DNA of 64,000 nt from Cytophagaceae bacterium (lineage in GTDB: Bacteria > Bacteroidota > Bacteroidia > Cytophagales > Cytophagaceae). Position 1 is the stretch's first letter, and every line of letters begins with the position of its first letter. The notes beneath the pieces are model-generated. The model was not told the origin of the DNA. It did no database searches and saw only the letters and a program-made list of their open reading frames with translations. The stretch lies in NCBI GenBank assembly GCA_025455005.1, contig JALONH010000010.1, positions 1 through 64,000 of the forward strand, read 5' to 3'. The translations under genes and the position numbers were made by a program. Of the stretch, positions 56,360 through 64,000 are shown piece by piece.

Positions 56360-57093
56360 TTACCAATAACCAATAGGAACTCCTATTCTTATTTTTCTTG
56401 TTCGCAAATGGACATCAAAGTATTTTTTCCCCTTAGCAGAAACTTCAATGCATTCCTCACCTTTATATTTAATTGTTTTTTTTATCACATGTGTACGTTT
56501 TTTATAATACACATAGCTTTTTTTATAATTTATTCGCCTTCTATTTTTTATTGCTCGTATTTCAATGATGTCTCCTGTTTTAATAGTATCTGGTAGCCAA
56601 ATAGTAGTAGAGTCTGTAATTATTTTATATTGATTATATTTTTTATTAATATAAATGTAAACACCAAACGTGTCTATATACTTCTTCCCTTGCTTAGTAG
56701 TCACATAAAACTTTTGTGTACTATCTTGGTCAACTTAAACCGTTGGTGGAGTTATTTTTTCATCACTTGCCCAGCTATGTTGTTGGATAAAAAAAAACAA
56801 AAAAAAGTGGGTAAGTATAATATGGAGTATTGTTTTAGGCGTAGAAAGAAATTGGGTGACGGAAGTGCAGGAATATGCACTCGTATTTGATCTTCATAAT
56901 ATACGCCACAAAAATCACCCTTGGCTTGGGTATGAATTTCATTCAAATAATTTTCGTTTTTATTCCTAAAGTCGTACACCTTTTTATCGCAATGTGAACA
57001 GAAGTACGCATTGTCTACTTTAGACTCCTTTGAGGTATTCAAAAAAGTACAAGGTTCAGGGATGTTTAAGTCTTTGTAACGAATAATAAATAA
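56360..57093 (-). pseudogene. Decayed Cys-domain membrane protein gene
   Basis: Reading in the minus direction, codons from near 57093 give RYKDLNIPEPC and then FCSHCDKKVYDF and GDFCGVYYEDQ, an N-terminal Cys domain found on many Bacteroidota proteins (from memory). No ATG, GTG or TTG precedes the IPEPC part in frame. After a membrane segment the frame ends at NIAGQVMKK with a stop at 56752. One base more in the A run would give MKKITPPTV, followed by another stop, then VDQDSTQKFYVTTKQG in the frame that runs to the stop at 56360. So the gene seems to have lost its start, gained a one-base frameshift in an A run and a nonsense codon. The two surviving open pieces (56752-57042 and 56360-56704) look like halves of one protein. 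Confidence 0.6.
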
Positions 57094-57178
57094 CTATTAT
57101 AACTAATTCATATTCAATTCATAGAAAAACCAATATTGTTTATAGATTCTATTTTTAGTAATTATGTAACTCCATATT

Positions 57179-58114
57179 ATGAGTACAGAAGCCCCAAAAG
57201 ATACACGTCCGTTTAGCAAACGTTTAAAATACCAAATTCTTTATTATTTGGTGCGTTTTGTCATTTTCATTACTGGCAAAATTCCTAGAAGGATAACGCT
57301 TGCCCTCTACGGTGGATTAGGTTCCCTAGCGTATTATTTTGCCGGTAAATCTAGAGACCGTGCCGTTGCCCATTTACAAATGGTATTTGGCAAAACACAA
57401 ACGGAAGCAGAATCCAGAAAAATTGCCAAACGAATGTATACCAATATTGGTAAAAACTTTTCTGACATCATTCGTACGTTCTCCATGGAAACGAGTGAGG
57501 AATTAACCTCCTTGTTTGAAGTGAAAGGAAAAGAACATTTAGACGCTGCCTTTGCAAAAGGGAAAGGTGTTTTAGCGCTCACCGGACACTACGGAGCGTT
57601 TGAATTTTTAGGACCCTATATAGGATTGAACTATCCATTTATTGCTATGGGAACAAAATTAAAAGATCCTAAACTGGATTCTCTTATTGTTAAACACCGG
57701 AGTCGAAATAATGTAGAATACATTTACCGAGGGGAGAACACTATGAAATTACTGAGAGCTCTTAAACAAGGTATGGTGGTTCCTATTCTTATAGATCAAG
57801 ATACTAAAGTAAAAAGTAGATTTGTGGAGTTTATGGGAATTCCGGCGGCTACTCCTATTGGTGCCGTAACCTTAGCGTTAAAAACCGGCGCAGCTGTAGT
57901 TCCTATGTATACTTTCTTAGATGAAAACAACAAACAATCCTTTAACATTCTTCCGGAAATTCCAATGACCATCACCGGAGATGATGAAGTTGACTTTGTT
58001 GTGAATACTAAAAAGATGAATGAATCCTTAGAACAATTTATTTATAAAGATCCATCTCAATGGGTATGGATGCACGAGCGATGGAAAACAAAACCCGGTG
58101 AAGAAATTCTATGA
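57179..58114 (+). CDS. Lysophospholipid acyltransferase, LpxL/HtrB-like
   Basis: The protein has 311 residues. An N-terminal membrane segment is followed by the catalytic LTGHYGAFEFLG (HX4E motif), MGTKLKDPKLDSLI and PILIDQDTKVKSRF. It belongs to the lipid A late acyltransferase (LpxL/LpxM) superfamily that acylates lipid A at the inner membrane. Whether the substrate is lipid A or another lipid cannot be told. It is a single gene ended by a terminator. Confidence 0.88.
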   Translation: MSTEAPKDTRPFSKRLKYQILYYLVRFVIFITGKIPRRITLALYGGLGSLAYYFAGKSRDRAVAHLQMVFGKTQTEAESRKIAKRMYTNIGKNFSDIIRTFSMETSEELTSLFEVKGKEHLDAAFAKGKGVLALTGHYGAFEFLGPYIGLNYPFIAMGTKLKDPKLDSLIVKHRSRNNVEYIYRGENTMKLLRALKQGMVVPILIDQDTKVKSRFVEFMGIPAATPIGAVTLALKTGAAVVPMYTFLDENNKQSFNILPEIPMTITGDDEVDFVVNTKKMNESLEQFIYKDPSQWVWMHERWKTKPGEEIL

Positions 58115-58115
58115 T

Positions 58116-58147
58116 AAAAAAAGCCATCCTCTTCGATGGCTTTTTTT
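58116..58147. terminator. Bidirectional terminator between acyltransferase and holin-family genes
   Basis: An 8-bp GC-containing stem (58121-58128 with 58135-58142) with an A run on the left and T run on the right. The T run overlaps the stop codon of the following minus-strand gene. Confidence 0.85.
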
Positions 58148-58496
58148 ATGCTCGTTTTGGAGGAAAAATTTTTTCAAACAACATATTCGACAAGGACAAT
58201 ATTAATCCAAATAAAAACGCATGCCAAAATGCCTCTATTTCAAATCCATCAATAAAATAATCAGCGATTCTAACCATTATACCATTGATGATTAACAAGA
58301 AAAAACCAAAAGTAAATAAGGTTAATGGAATAGTGATTAATGTTAAAAAAGGTTTAACAAATATATTCAGGAGGGATATAACGGCCACAAAAACTATAGC
58401 AGAACGTACGTCTTGAACATGTACAAAAGGGAAGAGATAGGTACACCCCATCACTACACCTACATTAAAGCCAAATCGAATAATACTTCGTAACAT
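58146..58496 (-). CDS. Small four-helix membrane protein, phage holin family (YvlD-like)
   Basis: The protein has 116 residues and four membrane segments, with VISLLNIFVKPFLTLITIPL and GFFLLIINGIMVRIADYFI typical of the holin-superfamily IV membrane proteins. Despite the family name it is a chromosomal housekeeping-type gene; no phage gene is nearby. Role unknown. Confidence 0.85.
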   Translation of the reverse strand: MLRSIIRFGFNVGVVMGCTYLFPFVHVQDVRSAIVFVAVISLLNIFVKPFLTLITIPLTLFTFGFFLLIINGIMVRIADYFIDGFEIEAFWHAFLFGLILSLSNMLFEKIFPPKRA

Positions 58497-58598
58497 GGAA
58501 GGATAATAAGTACAAAGTCTGGAGTAAACAGTATTCAGACTTTAAAACGTTAATTGATATTTTTTCCATAAAGATAAAAAAATCCTTAATACTTAATA

Positions 58599-59936
58599 CT
58601 ACTTCTCTTCCGTTAGCGGTACAGTACCCGAATCAACTTTTCCGAACACAAAATTAATACCTCCCCTTACATTAAAATATTTTTGATTATACGGATCAAA
58701 TGCCGCAGGTAAATGATCACAAGATACATATAATTGTACCGGACCCGCATTAAAAGCAAAGCCGCCTCCTAGATTAAAGGCATTCTCGGTCATATACGTA
58801 TAGTTTACCGTAGCTTGAAATAATTGACCTAACTGTACCACACCCCCTACGGAAAACATGGGCCTATATCGATAATAAATATCAGAAATGTAGGAGGCGA
58901 AAAGAGTAAGCTTTTGAGAATACACATACTCTCCGGTTAAATAAATTTGTGGTGATAAATAGGACGTATAGGCTGACCGACTAATATCCGGTTTGAAAAT
59001 ACTTTCTAACGTATCTAATACATTCTGCCAATCGGCATTTGCTAAATCGGCACTATCTCTCAGTACAAGTCCTGTATAGGTATATTCTCCGTTCACATCA
59101 TAGCGGGTGATTTGGTTTTTCCAACGAATCATACCTAGATTTACCGCATTGGCAGAAAGTGTTACTTTATCTGAAACTTTATAACGAGTTCCCGCATCTA
59201 ATCCCCAACCTAGATTTTTCAATCCTAAAAATGTTTTGGCTTCAACCGCTATTTCGCCTTGTTCATCAATTAATCCGGAGGTATAGATGTCTATATCAGC
59301 AGTACCGGTCAGTTCTAATCCATTGCTTTCGGTGTACAAGGTATTAGTGGAATGACGAGTGGTTACATTCGTTATGCCAAATAGAAGTTTAGGTTTAAAA
59401 CCTATTGTCCATCGATCGTTTATTTTCTTGGTATACCCTATAGCTAACTCTCTATATAAATTTTGTTGTATTCTAAAACCACTTAGGTCTGCTGTCTGTC
59501 CAGCAAAATAGCCATTCCCATACCAAACCAGTTGGGCTAATGTTTGAGGATAGTTAACACGCAAAGAATATACTTCTCGCAAAGAAACTTTCCATTGTTT
59601 GTCGTCTTTTCGAATTCGAACATTAAACCATTCCAAACTGCCGTTGGTAGTTAAAAAATTCATTTTGTTTAATCCCGGTATCACCCGATTAGGATCTACT
59701 ACATTATCCGAGGTGACCAATTCATTAAACGTAAAACCGGAGTTTAAAAAAGATTGGTGTAATCCTCCTAAAATTGGGAACGCGACGGATGTTCTAAAAT
59801 TAGAAAGTCGAGTAACATCTGCATACCCGGATTGTGGCGTAAAACTCAACATTGGTATTGTGGTTTCCTGCTGGGCGGCAACGGACCAAGACCAGAATAT
59901 GAATACGATCGAACTATACCACTTAGAAGGCCACAT
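58599..59936 (-). CDS. DUF5723 outer-membrane beta-barrel protein
   Basis: The protein has 445 residues. A signal peptide (SSIVFIFWSWSVAAQ) is followed by a strand-rich barrel with GLHQSFLNSGFTFNEL, NFLTTNGSLEWFNVRI, ELAIGYTKKINDRWTIGFKP and LGWGLDAGTRYKVSD, typical of DUF5723. The start ATG overlaps the stop of the upstream lipoprotein gene by 14 bases. Outer-membrane location is likely; function unknown. The gap 58497-58598 is AT-rich with nothing clear. Confidence 0.82.
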   Translation of the reverse strand: MWPSKWYSSIVFIFWSWSVAAQQETTIPMLSFTPQSGYADVTRLSNFRTSVAFPILGGLHQSFLNSGFTFNELVTSDNVVDPNRVIPGLNKMNFLTTNGSLEWFNVRIRKDDKQWKVSLREVYSLRVNYPQTLAQLVWYGNGYFAGQTADLSGFRIQQNLYRELAIGYTKKINDRWTIGFKPKLLFGITNVTTRHSTNTLYTESNGLELTGTADIDIYTSGLIDEQGEIAVEAKTFLGLKNLGWGLDAGTRYKVSDKVTLSANAVNLGMIRWKNQITRYDVNGEYTYTGLVLRDSADLANADWQNVLDTLESIFKPDISRSAYTSYLSPQIYLTGEYVYSQKLTLFASYISDIYYRYRPMFSVGGVVQLGQLFQATVNYTYMTENAFNLGGGFAFNAGPVQLYVSCDHLPAAFDPYNQKYFNVRGGINFVFGKVDSGTVPLTEEK

Positions 59937-61536
59937 CCGCTGTTACTTTAGTTCCTAATCGAGTTTGAAATCGATAATCTGAATAAATTTTAATCGCCGT
60001 AGCACCATTATTCGGTGTTCTAAAACGGGAAACCACAACGGCTCGAGTAGTAGTGGCTATGGTTTCATAGCGAGCTTGAGACATTGTTTCTTGAGTCAGG
60101 GATACGATAGGAGCTACTACTCTACCGGATGCATTTAAGGTAGGCTCCGGTACTTCAATTGGTCCGGCAGAAAATAATGAATCTACAATAGTACCATTGT
60201 CCGTTATGAAATACATTTGAGTAAAGGAGCGCATCGGAAAACCGTTGGTCACTTGAAAATTAGCCACCACTTCTTTCAATGTTACTTTACCTTGTTCTAA
60301 TGTTAAATCCGGGTATGTTATACCGGTAATTGTATCCAATAAAACAAAATTAGTAATACGACCTTCCATTGGAATTTCAGCTTCTGCACGAACACGAATA
60401 GAACTGGTATCGGTAACATGGTTTACGCTTTTACCTGTAGGATTAACGGCTCCTACTAATTCATAAATCACCAATCTAGGTGCTGGATTAAATACCGTTT
60501 GAACATTAGAATTGGTTTTGTCTAATTGTATAGTGGTAGTCTCGACTTGACCTACATTTGTTAAACTTGGAAATGCAATCGGAATATTCGTATTGATAGG
60601 TGTACCGGTTATAGCTACAGGACCTGTAATGGAAGATACGGCCGTAAGGGATGGAATTCGAACGCGAGCCGGTGCTCCTATGGAATTGAATATGACAACT
60701 CTAACTTTAGGATCTTCAAAAAAGATATTTCCTGCAAAAGCATTATCAAATATATCTATGTTTACAGAATCTCTTGGTATCGATAAATTATAACTACCAA
60801 TATACCCTTCAGCGTATTGATATTGAATTGCGCTAAGGGAAGAGTTAACGGTTAACTGTTGTGCTGTCGAAATCGCATTACCGGAAATATAATTTATTCT
60901 AAACGATATCGAATATGGAATACGATTAAACGATGCCCCCCCGTTGGTTAAATCCAACAGGTAATTAGCTAAGTCCACCGTAACGGTTCGATTGATAGGG
61001 ACGGTACCTGTAAAATTTAAATCAATGGTACGAGATAAAGGCACCCCATTCAGTTGAACTGTAGGGAAGTTAATGGTTGCTCGAATGTTATGGCGAAATG
61101 TAGATTGAAGATTTAAGGTCAACTGAGCTGATTTTACCAGTACTTCATTCAATTCAGCACCATTGGTTAAGGGTAAAACAATAGTACCGTTAATGGTTTT
61201 GTTTAATGTAACATTACCAGGTAGACCGGCCACCTCAGCTGTAGTCAAGCGAATAACATCACTTCGATCAATAGTTGAAATACGAAGCACATCGCGAACA
61301 TATTGTTGGTAGACATCTTCATAATAGACGAACGTATAGAAACCGTCCCCATCCTCTAAAATATTTAGTTTAGACTTTACAGGGTCTACCATGTCTTTTA
61401 AAGTTAACGACGCATCTAATAATGGATATAATAGGGTAGGCTGAGCATTGGCCAGTCGCAAATCATCAAAATCCCTTTTATAACACCCCGAAAGGATACA
61501 AAAAAATAGAAATAACACTAAAAATTGTAACTTCAT
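59923..61536 (-). CDS. Large lipoprotein partner of the DUF5723 barrel
   Basis: The protein has 537 residues with a lipobox (FCILSGCYKRDFDD). The rest is beta-strand rich with many Thr, Asn, Val and Pro residues (e.g. TLNLQSTFRHNIRATINF, VDLANYLLDLTNGGASFNR), which suggests several immunoglobulin-like or surface-layer domains. No family is recognised. The 14-base overlap with the barrel gene implies coupled translation and perhaps a barrel-lipoprotein complex at the cell surface. Confidence 0.75.
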   Translation of the reverse strand: MKLQFLVLFLFFCILSGCYKRDFDDLRLANAQPTLLYPLLDASLTLKDMVDPVKSKLNILEDGDGFYTFVYYEDVYQQYVRDVLRISTIDRSDVIRLTTAEVAGLPGNVTLNKTINGTIVLPLTNGAELNEVLVKSAQLTLNLQSTFRHNIRATINFPTVQLNGVPLSRTIDLNFTGTVPINRTVTVDLANYLLDLTNGGASFNRIPYSISFRINYISGNAISTAQQLTVNSSLSAIQYQYAEGYIGSYNLSIPRDSVNIDIFDNAFAGNIFFEDPKVRVVIFNSIGAPARVRIPSLTAVSSITGPVAITGTPINTNIPIAFPSLTNVGQVETTTIQLDKTNSNVQTVFNPAPRLVIYELVGAVNPTGKSVNHVTDTSSIRVRAEAEIPMEGRITNFVLLDTITGITYPDLTLEQGKVTLKEVVANFQVTNGFPMRSFTQMYFITDNGTIVDSLFSAGPIEVPEPTLNASGRVVAPIVSLTQETMSQARYETIATTTRAVVVSRFRTPNNGATAIKIYSDYRFQTRLGTKVTADVAF

Positions 61537-61635
61537 AAAAGGATAATCGATATAGCTTATTAAGCAAGCTTATTTGCTAATGTAATGAATTTTAACTAAC
61601 TATAATACGTAATTTCGACTAAATTATCTATAGAT

Positions 61636-61803
61636 ATGTCCTTCATACGTTTTGTAACCTTTGGATTAATACTTATCTGCAGTGCCACTAGTGCTTCTGC
61701 TTTTAGTAGCTCTCCTAAAAAACCCAAATCCAGCACCGATAAACGGATTAAAAAGCAAAAAAAACACCAGAAAAAACATCCTTGTCCACAAATTGATTGT
61801 TAA
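61636..61803 (+). CDS. 55-residue secreted basic peptide
   Basis: The start is the ATG at 61636 and the stop the TAA at 61801. A signal-like N-terminus (FVTFGLILICSATSASAF) precedes a Lys-rich mature part (SSSPKKPKSSTDKRIKKQKK, then HQKKHPCPQIDC) with two Cys at the end. Codon use and the signal peptide support a real gene, and a terminator follows directly. Role unknown; an antimicrobial, nucleic-acid-binding or metal-binding role is possible. Confidence 0.6.
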   Translation: MSFIRFVTFGLILICSATSASAFSSSPKKPKSSTDKRIKKQKKHQKKHPCPQIDC

Positions 61804-61804
61804 A

Positions 61805-61832
61805 TAAAAAAGGCGGTAATCCGCCTTTTTTA
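61805..61832. terminator. Bidirectional terminator
   Basis: A 7-bp stem (61810-61816 with 61821-61827) and a TAAT loop with A run and T run on either side. It closes both the short secreted gene and hisIE and overlaps the hisIE stop. Confidence 0.85.
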
Positions 61833-62423
61833 TTTATGTCGTTCTTGTAAAACAGCAATTATATCATCTAATCCCATTCCTTTTGCTTCTAACAAAACCA
61901 TATAATGGAACAGCAAATCAGCGGCTTCATTTTTAAACAAATCATCGTTCGAATCTTTTGCTTCTATGACCGTTTCAACGGCTTCTTCTCCCACTTTCTG
62001 TGCGATTTTATTGATGCCTTTTTTAAACAAACTAGCCGTATATGAGGTATCGGAAGGATTATTTTTTCTATCCTTTATGACTTGTTGTAATTTTTCTAAG
62101 AAAAATATTTTTCCCACATTGGGTTCAAACCAACACGTATCATTACCGGTATGACAAGTTGGACCGTTCGGTAGCGCTTGAATCAACAAAGTATCTTGAT
62201 CACAATCGATAGCTATCGATACCAACTGCAGGTAATGACCGGTCGTTTCCCCTTTAGTCCATAAACGACTTTTACTCCGACTAAAAAACGTTACTTTTTT
62301 TTCTTGTACCGTTTTATCATACGCCTCTTGATTCATGTATCCCATCATCAATACCCGACGCGTGGTAGCATCTTGAACGATAGCGGGTACTAATCCATTC
62401 CCTTTATCAAAATTAATAGTCAT
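61830..62423 (-). CDS. hisIE: Bifunctional phosphoribosyl-AMP cyclohydrolase/phosphoribosyl-ATP diphosphatase
   Basis: The protein has 197 residues. The HisI part has GYMNQEAYDKTVQEKKVTFF, SRSKSRLWTKGETTGHYLQL and the metal site IDCDQDTLLIQ with GPTCHTGNDTCW. The HisE part (residues about 105-197) has KVGEEAVETVIEAKD. It carries out steps 2 and 3 of histidine synthesis. No other his gene is adjacent, so the pathway is split elsewhere. Confidence 0.96.
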   Translation of the reverse strand: MTINFDKGNGLVPAIVQDATTRRVLMMGYMNQEAYDKTVQEKKVTFFSRSKSRLWTKGETTGHYLQLVSIAIDCDQDTLLIQALPNGPTCHTGNDTCWFEPNVGKIFFLEKLQQVIKDRKNNPSDTSYTASLFKKGINKIAQKVGEEAVETVIEAKDSNDDLFKNEAADLLFHYMVLLEAKGMGLDDIIAVLQERHK

Positions 62424-62503
62424 GACTGTTTGGTATTCCGTAAATAAGATTCTAAAGGTACAAAATAATATTTATTCGAGTATGGAGTTTATTTTTAATC
62501 ATT

Positions 62504-64000
62504 TTAAGAAGAAAAACGCGACTTTAATTGAGCTAATTTCGTTTGCATATCTCCTTCAACCTCTTTTTCCTTTTTACCTCCGGATTTTATTTTTGATCCG
62601 CCTCCAGCTGAAGCGCCCTCTGCTTTCATAGATAAACTAATGCGCTTACGGGCTTCATCCACTTCCATAACTGTCACCATCACTTTTTGTTGAACTTTTA
62701 CTACTTCTGAAGGATCTGTAATAAAGCGATCAGTTAGTTGGCTGATATGTATTAATCCGTCTTGGTGCACTCCAATATCAACGAATACACCAAATTTTGT
62801 CATATTGGTAACCACTCCCGGTAACCGCATACCGATCCTTAAATCGCTAATGTCATTTACGCCCTCTGTAAACGATACCAATTCAAACTCTTGACGTGGA
62901 TCGCGTCCCGGTTTTTCCAATTCTGCTATAATATCCTTTAAAGTTGGTAACCCTACCGTTTCACTTACATATTTTTTAATATCGATTTGTTTTCGAATGT
63001 CAGCTTTGATTAATAAATCTTGAACACTTGCGTTTAATTCTTTTGCCATTTGTTCTACGATAGCATACCGTTCCGGGTGAACCGCACTGCGATCTAATGG
63101 ATGTTCCGCGTCTCGAATGCGAAGAAATCCTGCACATTGTTCAAACGCTTTATCTCCCATTATGGCTACTTTTTTCAAATCCTGACGCGAACGAAACGCT
63201 CCGTTCGTTGTTCGATATTCAATAATATTTTGCGCTAGTTGAGGTCCTAATCCGGATACATAGGTTAACAATTGTTTACTGGCAGTATTGACTTCCACAC
63301 CAACGCTGTTCACACAACTCATCACAACAGTATCCAAGCTCTTCTTCAATAAGACTTGATCTACATCATGTTGGTATTGACCTACCCCTATCGATTTAGG
63401 ATCAATCTTTACCAATTCGGCTAAGGGGTCCATCAAGCGACGACCTATAGAAATGGCTCCTCTTACAGTAATATCTTGATCCGGAAATTCTTCCCGAGCC
63501 ACTTCGGATGCGGAATATATGGAAGCCCCACTTTCGTTTACCATAACAATTAATATGTTCGTCGGTAAACCAATACTTTTTATAAAAGACTCTGTTTCTC
63601 TTCCGGCTGTTCCATTTCCTATTGCTATGGCCTGAATATCGTAACGAATACAAAGTGCGCCAATAATTGCAGCGGCTTGATCTCTTTGTCTGTTTTCATG
63701 TGGATAGATGGCGGTAAATTCTTTTAACGTCCCTACAGCATCTAGTACAACAACCTTACAACCCGTTCTAAAACCCGGGTCTATTGCCAGTATATTTTTT
63801 TGACCAAGAGGTGCAGCCAACAGTAATTGACGTAAATTTTCTGCAAACACTTGAATGGCTTCTTCATCTGCTTTTTGTTTCGATCCCATTCGTACTTCTG
63901 TTTCCATGGATGGGCGTAACAATCGGCGATACGCATCTTTAACTGCTATTTTCACTTGATCCGAAGCTTCATTTTTAGCTTTTACGAATTGATTTTCTAA
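62504..64000 (-). CDS. tex: Tex-family RNA-binding transcription accessory protein (C-terminal part)
   Basis: The frame is open to the right edge, so the N-terminal part is outside the window (about 498 codons visible). It has the YqgF-like region NILAIDPGFRTGCKVVVLD, AIGNGTAGRETESFI, a helix-hairpin-helix VSGLGPQLAQNIIEYR, and a C-terminal S1 domain GVVTNMTKFGVFVDIGV...HISQL. Tex binds RNA and acts in transcription. A GTG at 63955 is not the true start. It is read toward the left edge. Confidence 0.95.
   Translation of the reverse strand, partial: LENQFVKAKNEASDQVKIAVKDAYRRLLRPSMETEVRMGSKQKADEEAIQVFAENLRQLLLAAPLGQKNILAIDPGFRTGCKVVVLDAVGTLKEFTAIYPHENRQRDQAAAIIGALCIRYDIQAIAIGNGTAGRETESFIKSIGLPTNILIVMVNESGASIYSASEVAREEFPDQDITVRGAISIGRRLMDPLAELVKIDPKSIGVGQYQHDVDQVLLKKSLDTVVMSCVNSVGVEVNTASKQLLTYVSGLGPQLAQNIIEYRTTNGAFRSRQDLKKVAIMGDKAFEQCAGFLRIRDAEHPLDRSAVHPERYAIVEQMAKELNASVQDLLIKADIRKQIDIKKYVSETVGLPTLKDIIAELEKPGRDPRQEFELVSFTEGVNDISDLRIGMRLPGVVTNMTKFGVFVDIGVHQDGLIHISQLTDRFITDPSEVVKVQQKVMVTVMEVDEARKRISLSMKAEGASAGGGSKIKSGGKKEKEVEGDMQTKLAQLKSRFSS

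Noticed and set aside
58146-58496. Holin as evidence for a prophage
   Set aside because: The family is a chromosomal membrane-protein group, and no phage genes or att repeats surround it.

Overview
The window is chromosomal DNA of an aerobic member of the Bacteroidota, AT-rich by eye. Family-level evidence: an alternative complex III (ActA-F) fused in gene order to an aa3-type cytochrome oxidase, a giant SprB-repeat adhesin with a gliding/type IX secretion C-terminal domain, a type IX secretion plug-family protein (DUF5103), Bacteroidota-type families (DUF3276, DUF5723, DUF3341), and promoters matching the TTTG-N19-TAnnTTTG consensus of this phylum. Genus cannot be fixed from the sequence; Chitinophagales/Saprospirales-like lineages are plausible.

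Region 1-16,900 is one long leftward respiratory cluster. Reading with transcription: actA-actB-actC-actD-actE-actF, oxidase subunits II and I, a terminator, then heme A synthase (ctaA), heme O synthase (ctaB), two subunit III proteins, subunit IV, a SCO1 copper chaperone, a DUF420 (CtaM/YozB-like) protein and a small Cys-containing membrane protein. It encodes quinol oxidation, electron transfer to O2, and cofactor assembly for that route. A near-perfect promoter lies just upstream of actA. A partial membrane/sensor-like gene leaves the left edge.

Region 17,100-30,000 holds mostly housekeeping genes: sugar MFS transporter + murB, dCMP deaminase + an outer-membrane protein, an ABC-F ATPase, the type IX plug protein, an orphan Cas6-like protein next to ychF, DUF3276, DUF58 and aconitase. 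Region 30,163-37,490 is a two-gene unit: a tiny single-repeat secreted protein followed by a 2,291-residue SprB-like adhesin with about 20 repeats, closed by a strong terminator.

Region 37,650-50,300 contains a degenerate receiver-like protein, a LuxC-type acyl-CoA reductase divergent from a two-cluster ferredoxin, pgk, a secreted protein, a D-2-hydroxyacid dehydrogenase, recQ, a LolD-like ATPase, sucC, a MutS2-tail/Smr protein, tRNA-Arg(CCG), a P-loop kinase/aminoglycoside-phosphotransferase-like pair, and two tandem outer-membrane barrels. Region 50,500-64,000 contains a GH3 lipoprotein, a polyprenyl diphosphate synthase, YajQ, PIN-PhoH, a decayed Cys-domain gene, an LpxL-like acyltransferase, a small holin-family membrane protein, a DUF5723 barrel with its overlapping lipoprotein partner, a 55-residue secreted peptide, hisIE and the C-terminal part of tex at the right edge.

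No CRISPR array, insertion sequence, prophage or rRNA was seen. Outside genes and the decayed gene, no gap exceeds about 300 bases. The strongest candidates for something undescribed are the orphan Cas6-like protein without an array, the one-repeat secreted protein in front of the giant adhesin, and several small or broken genes.
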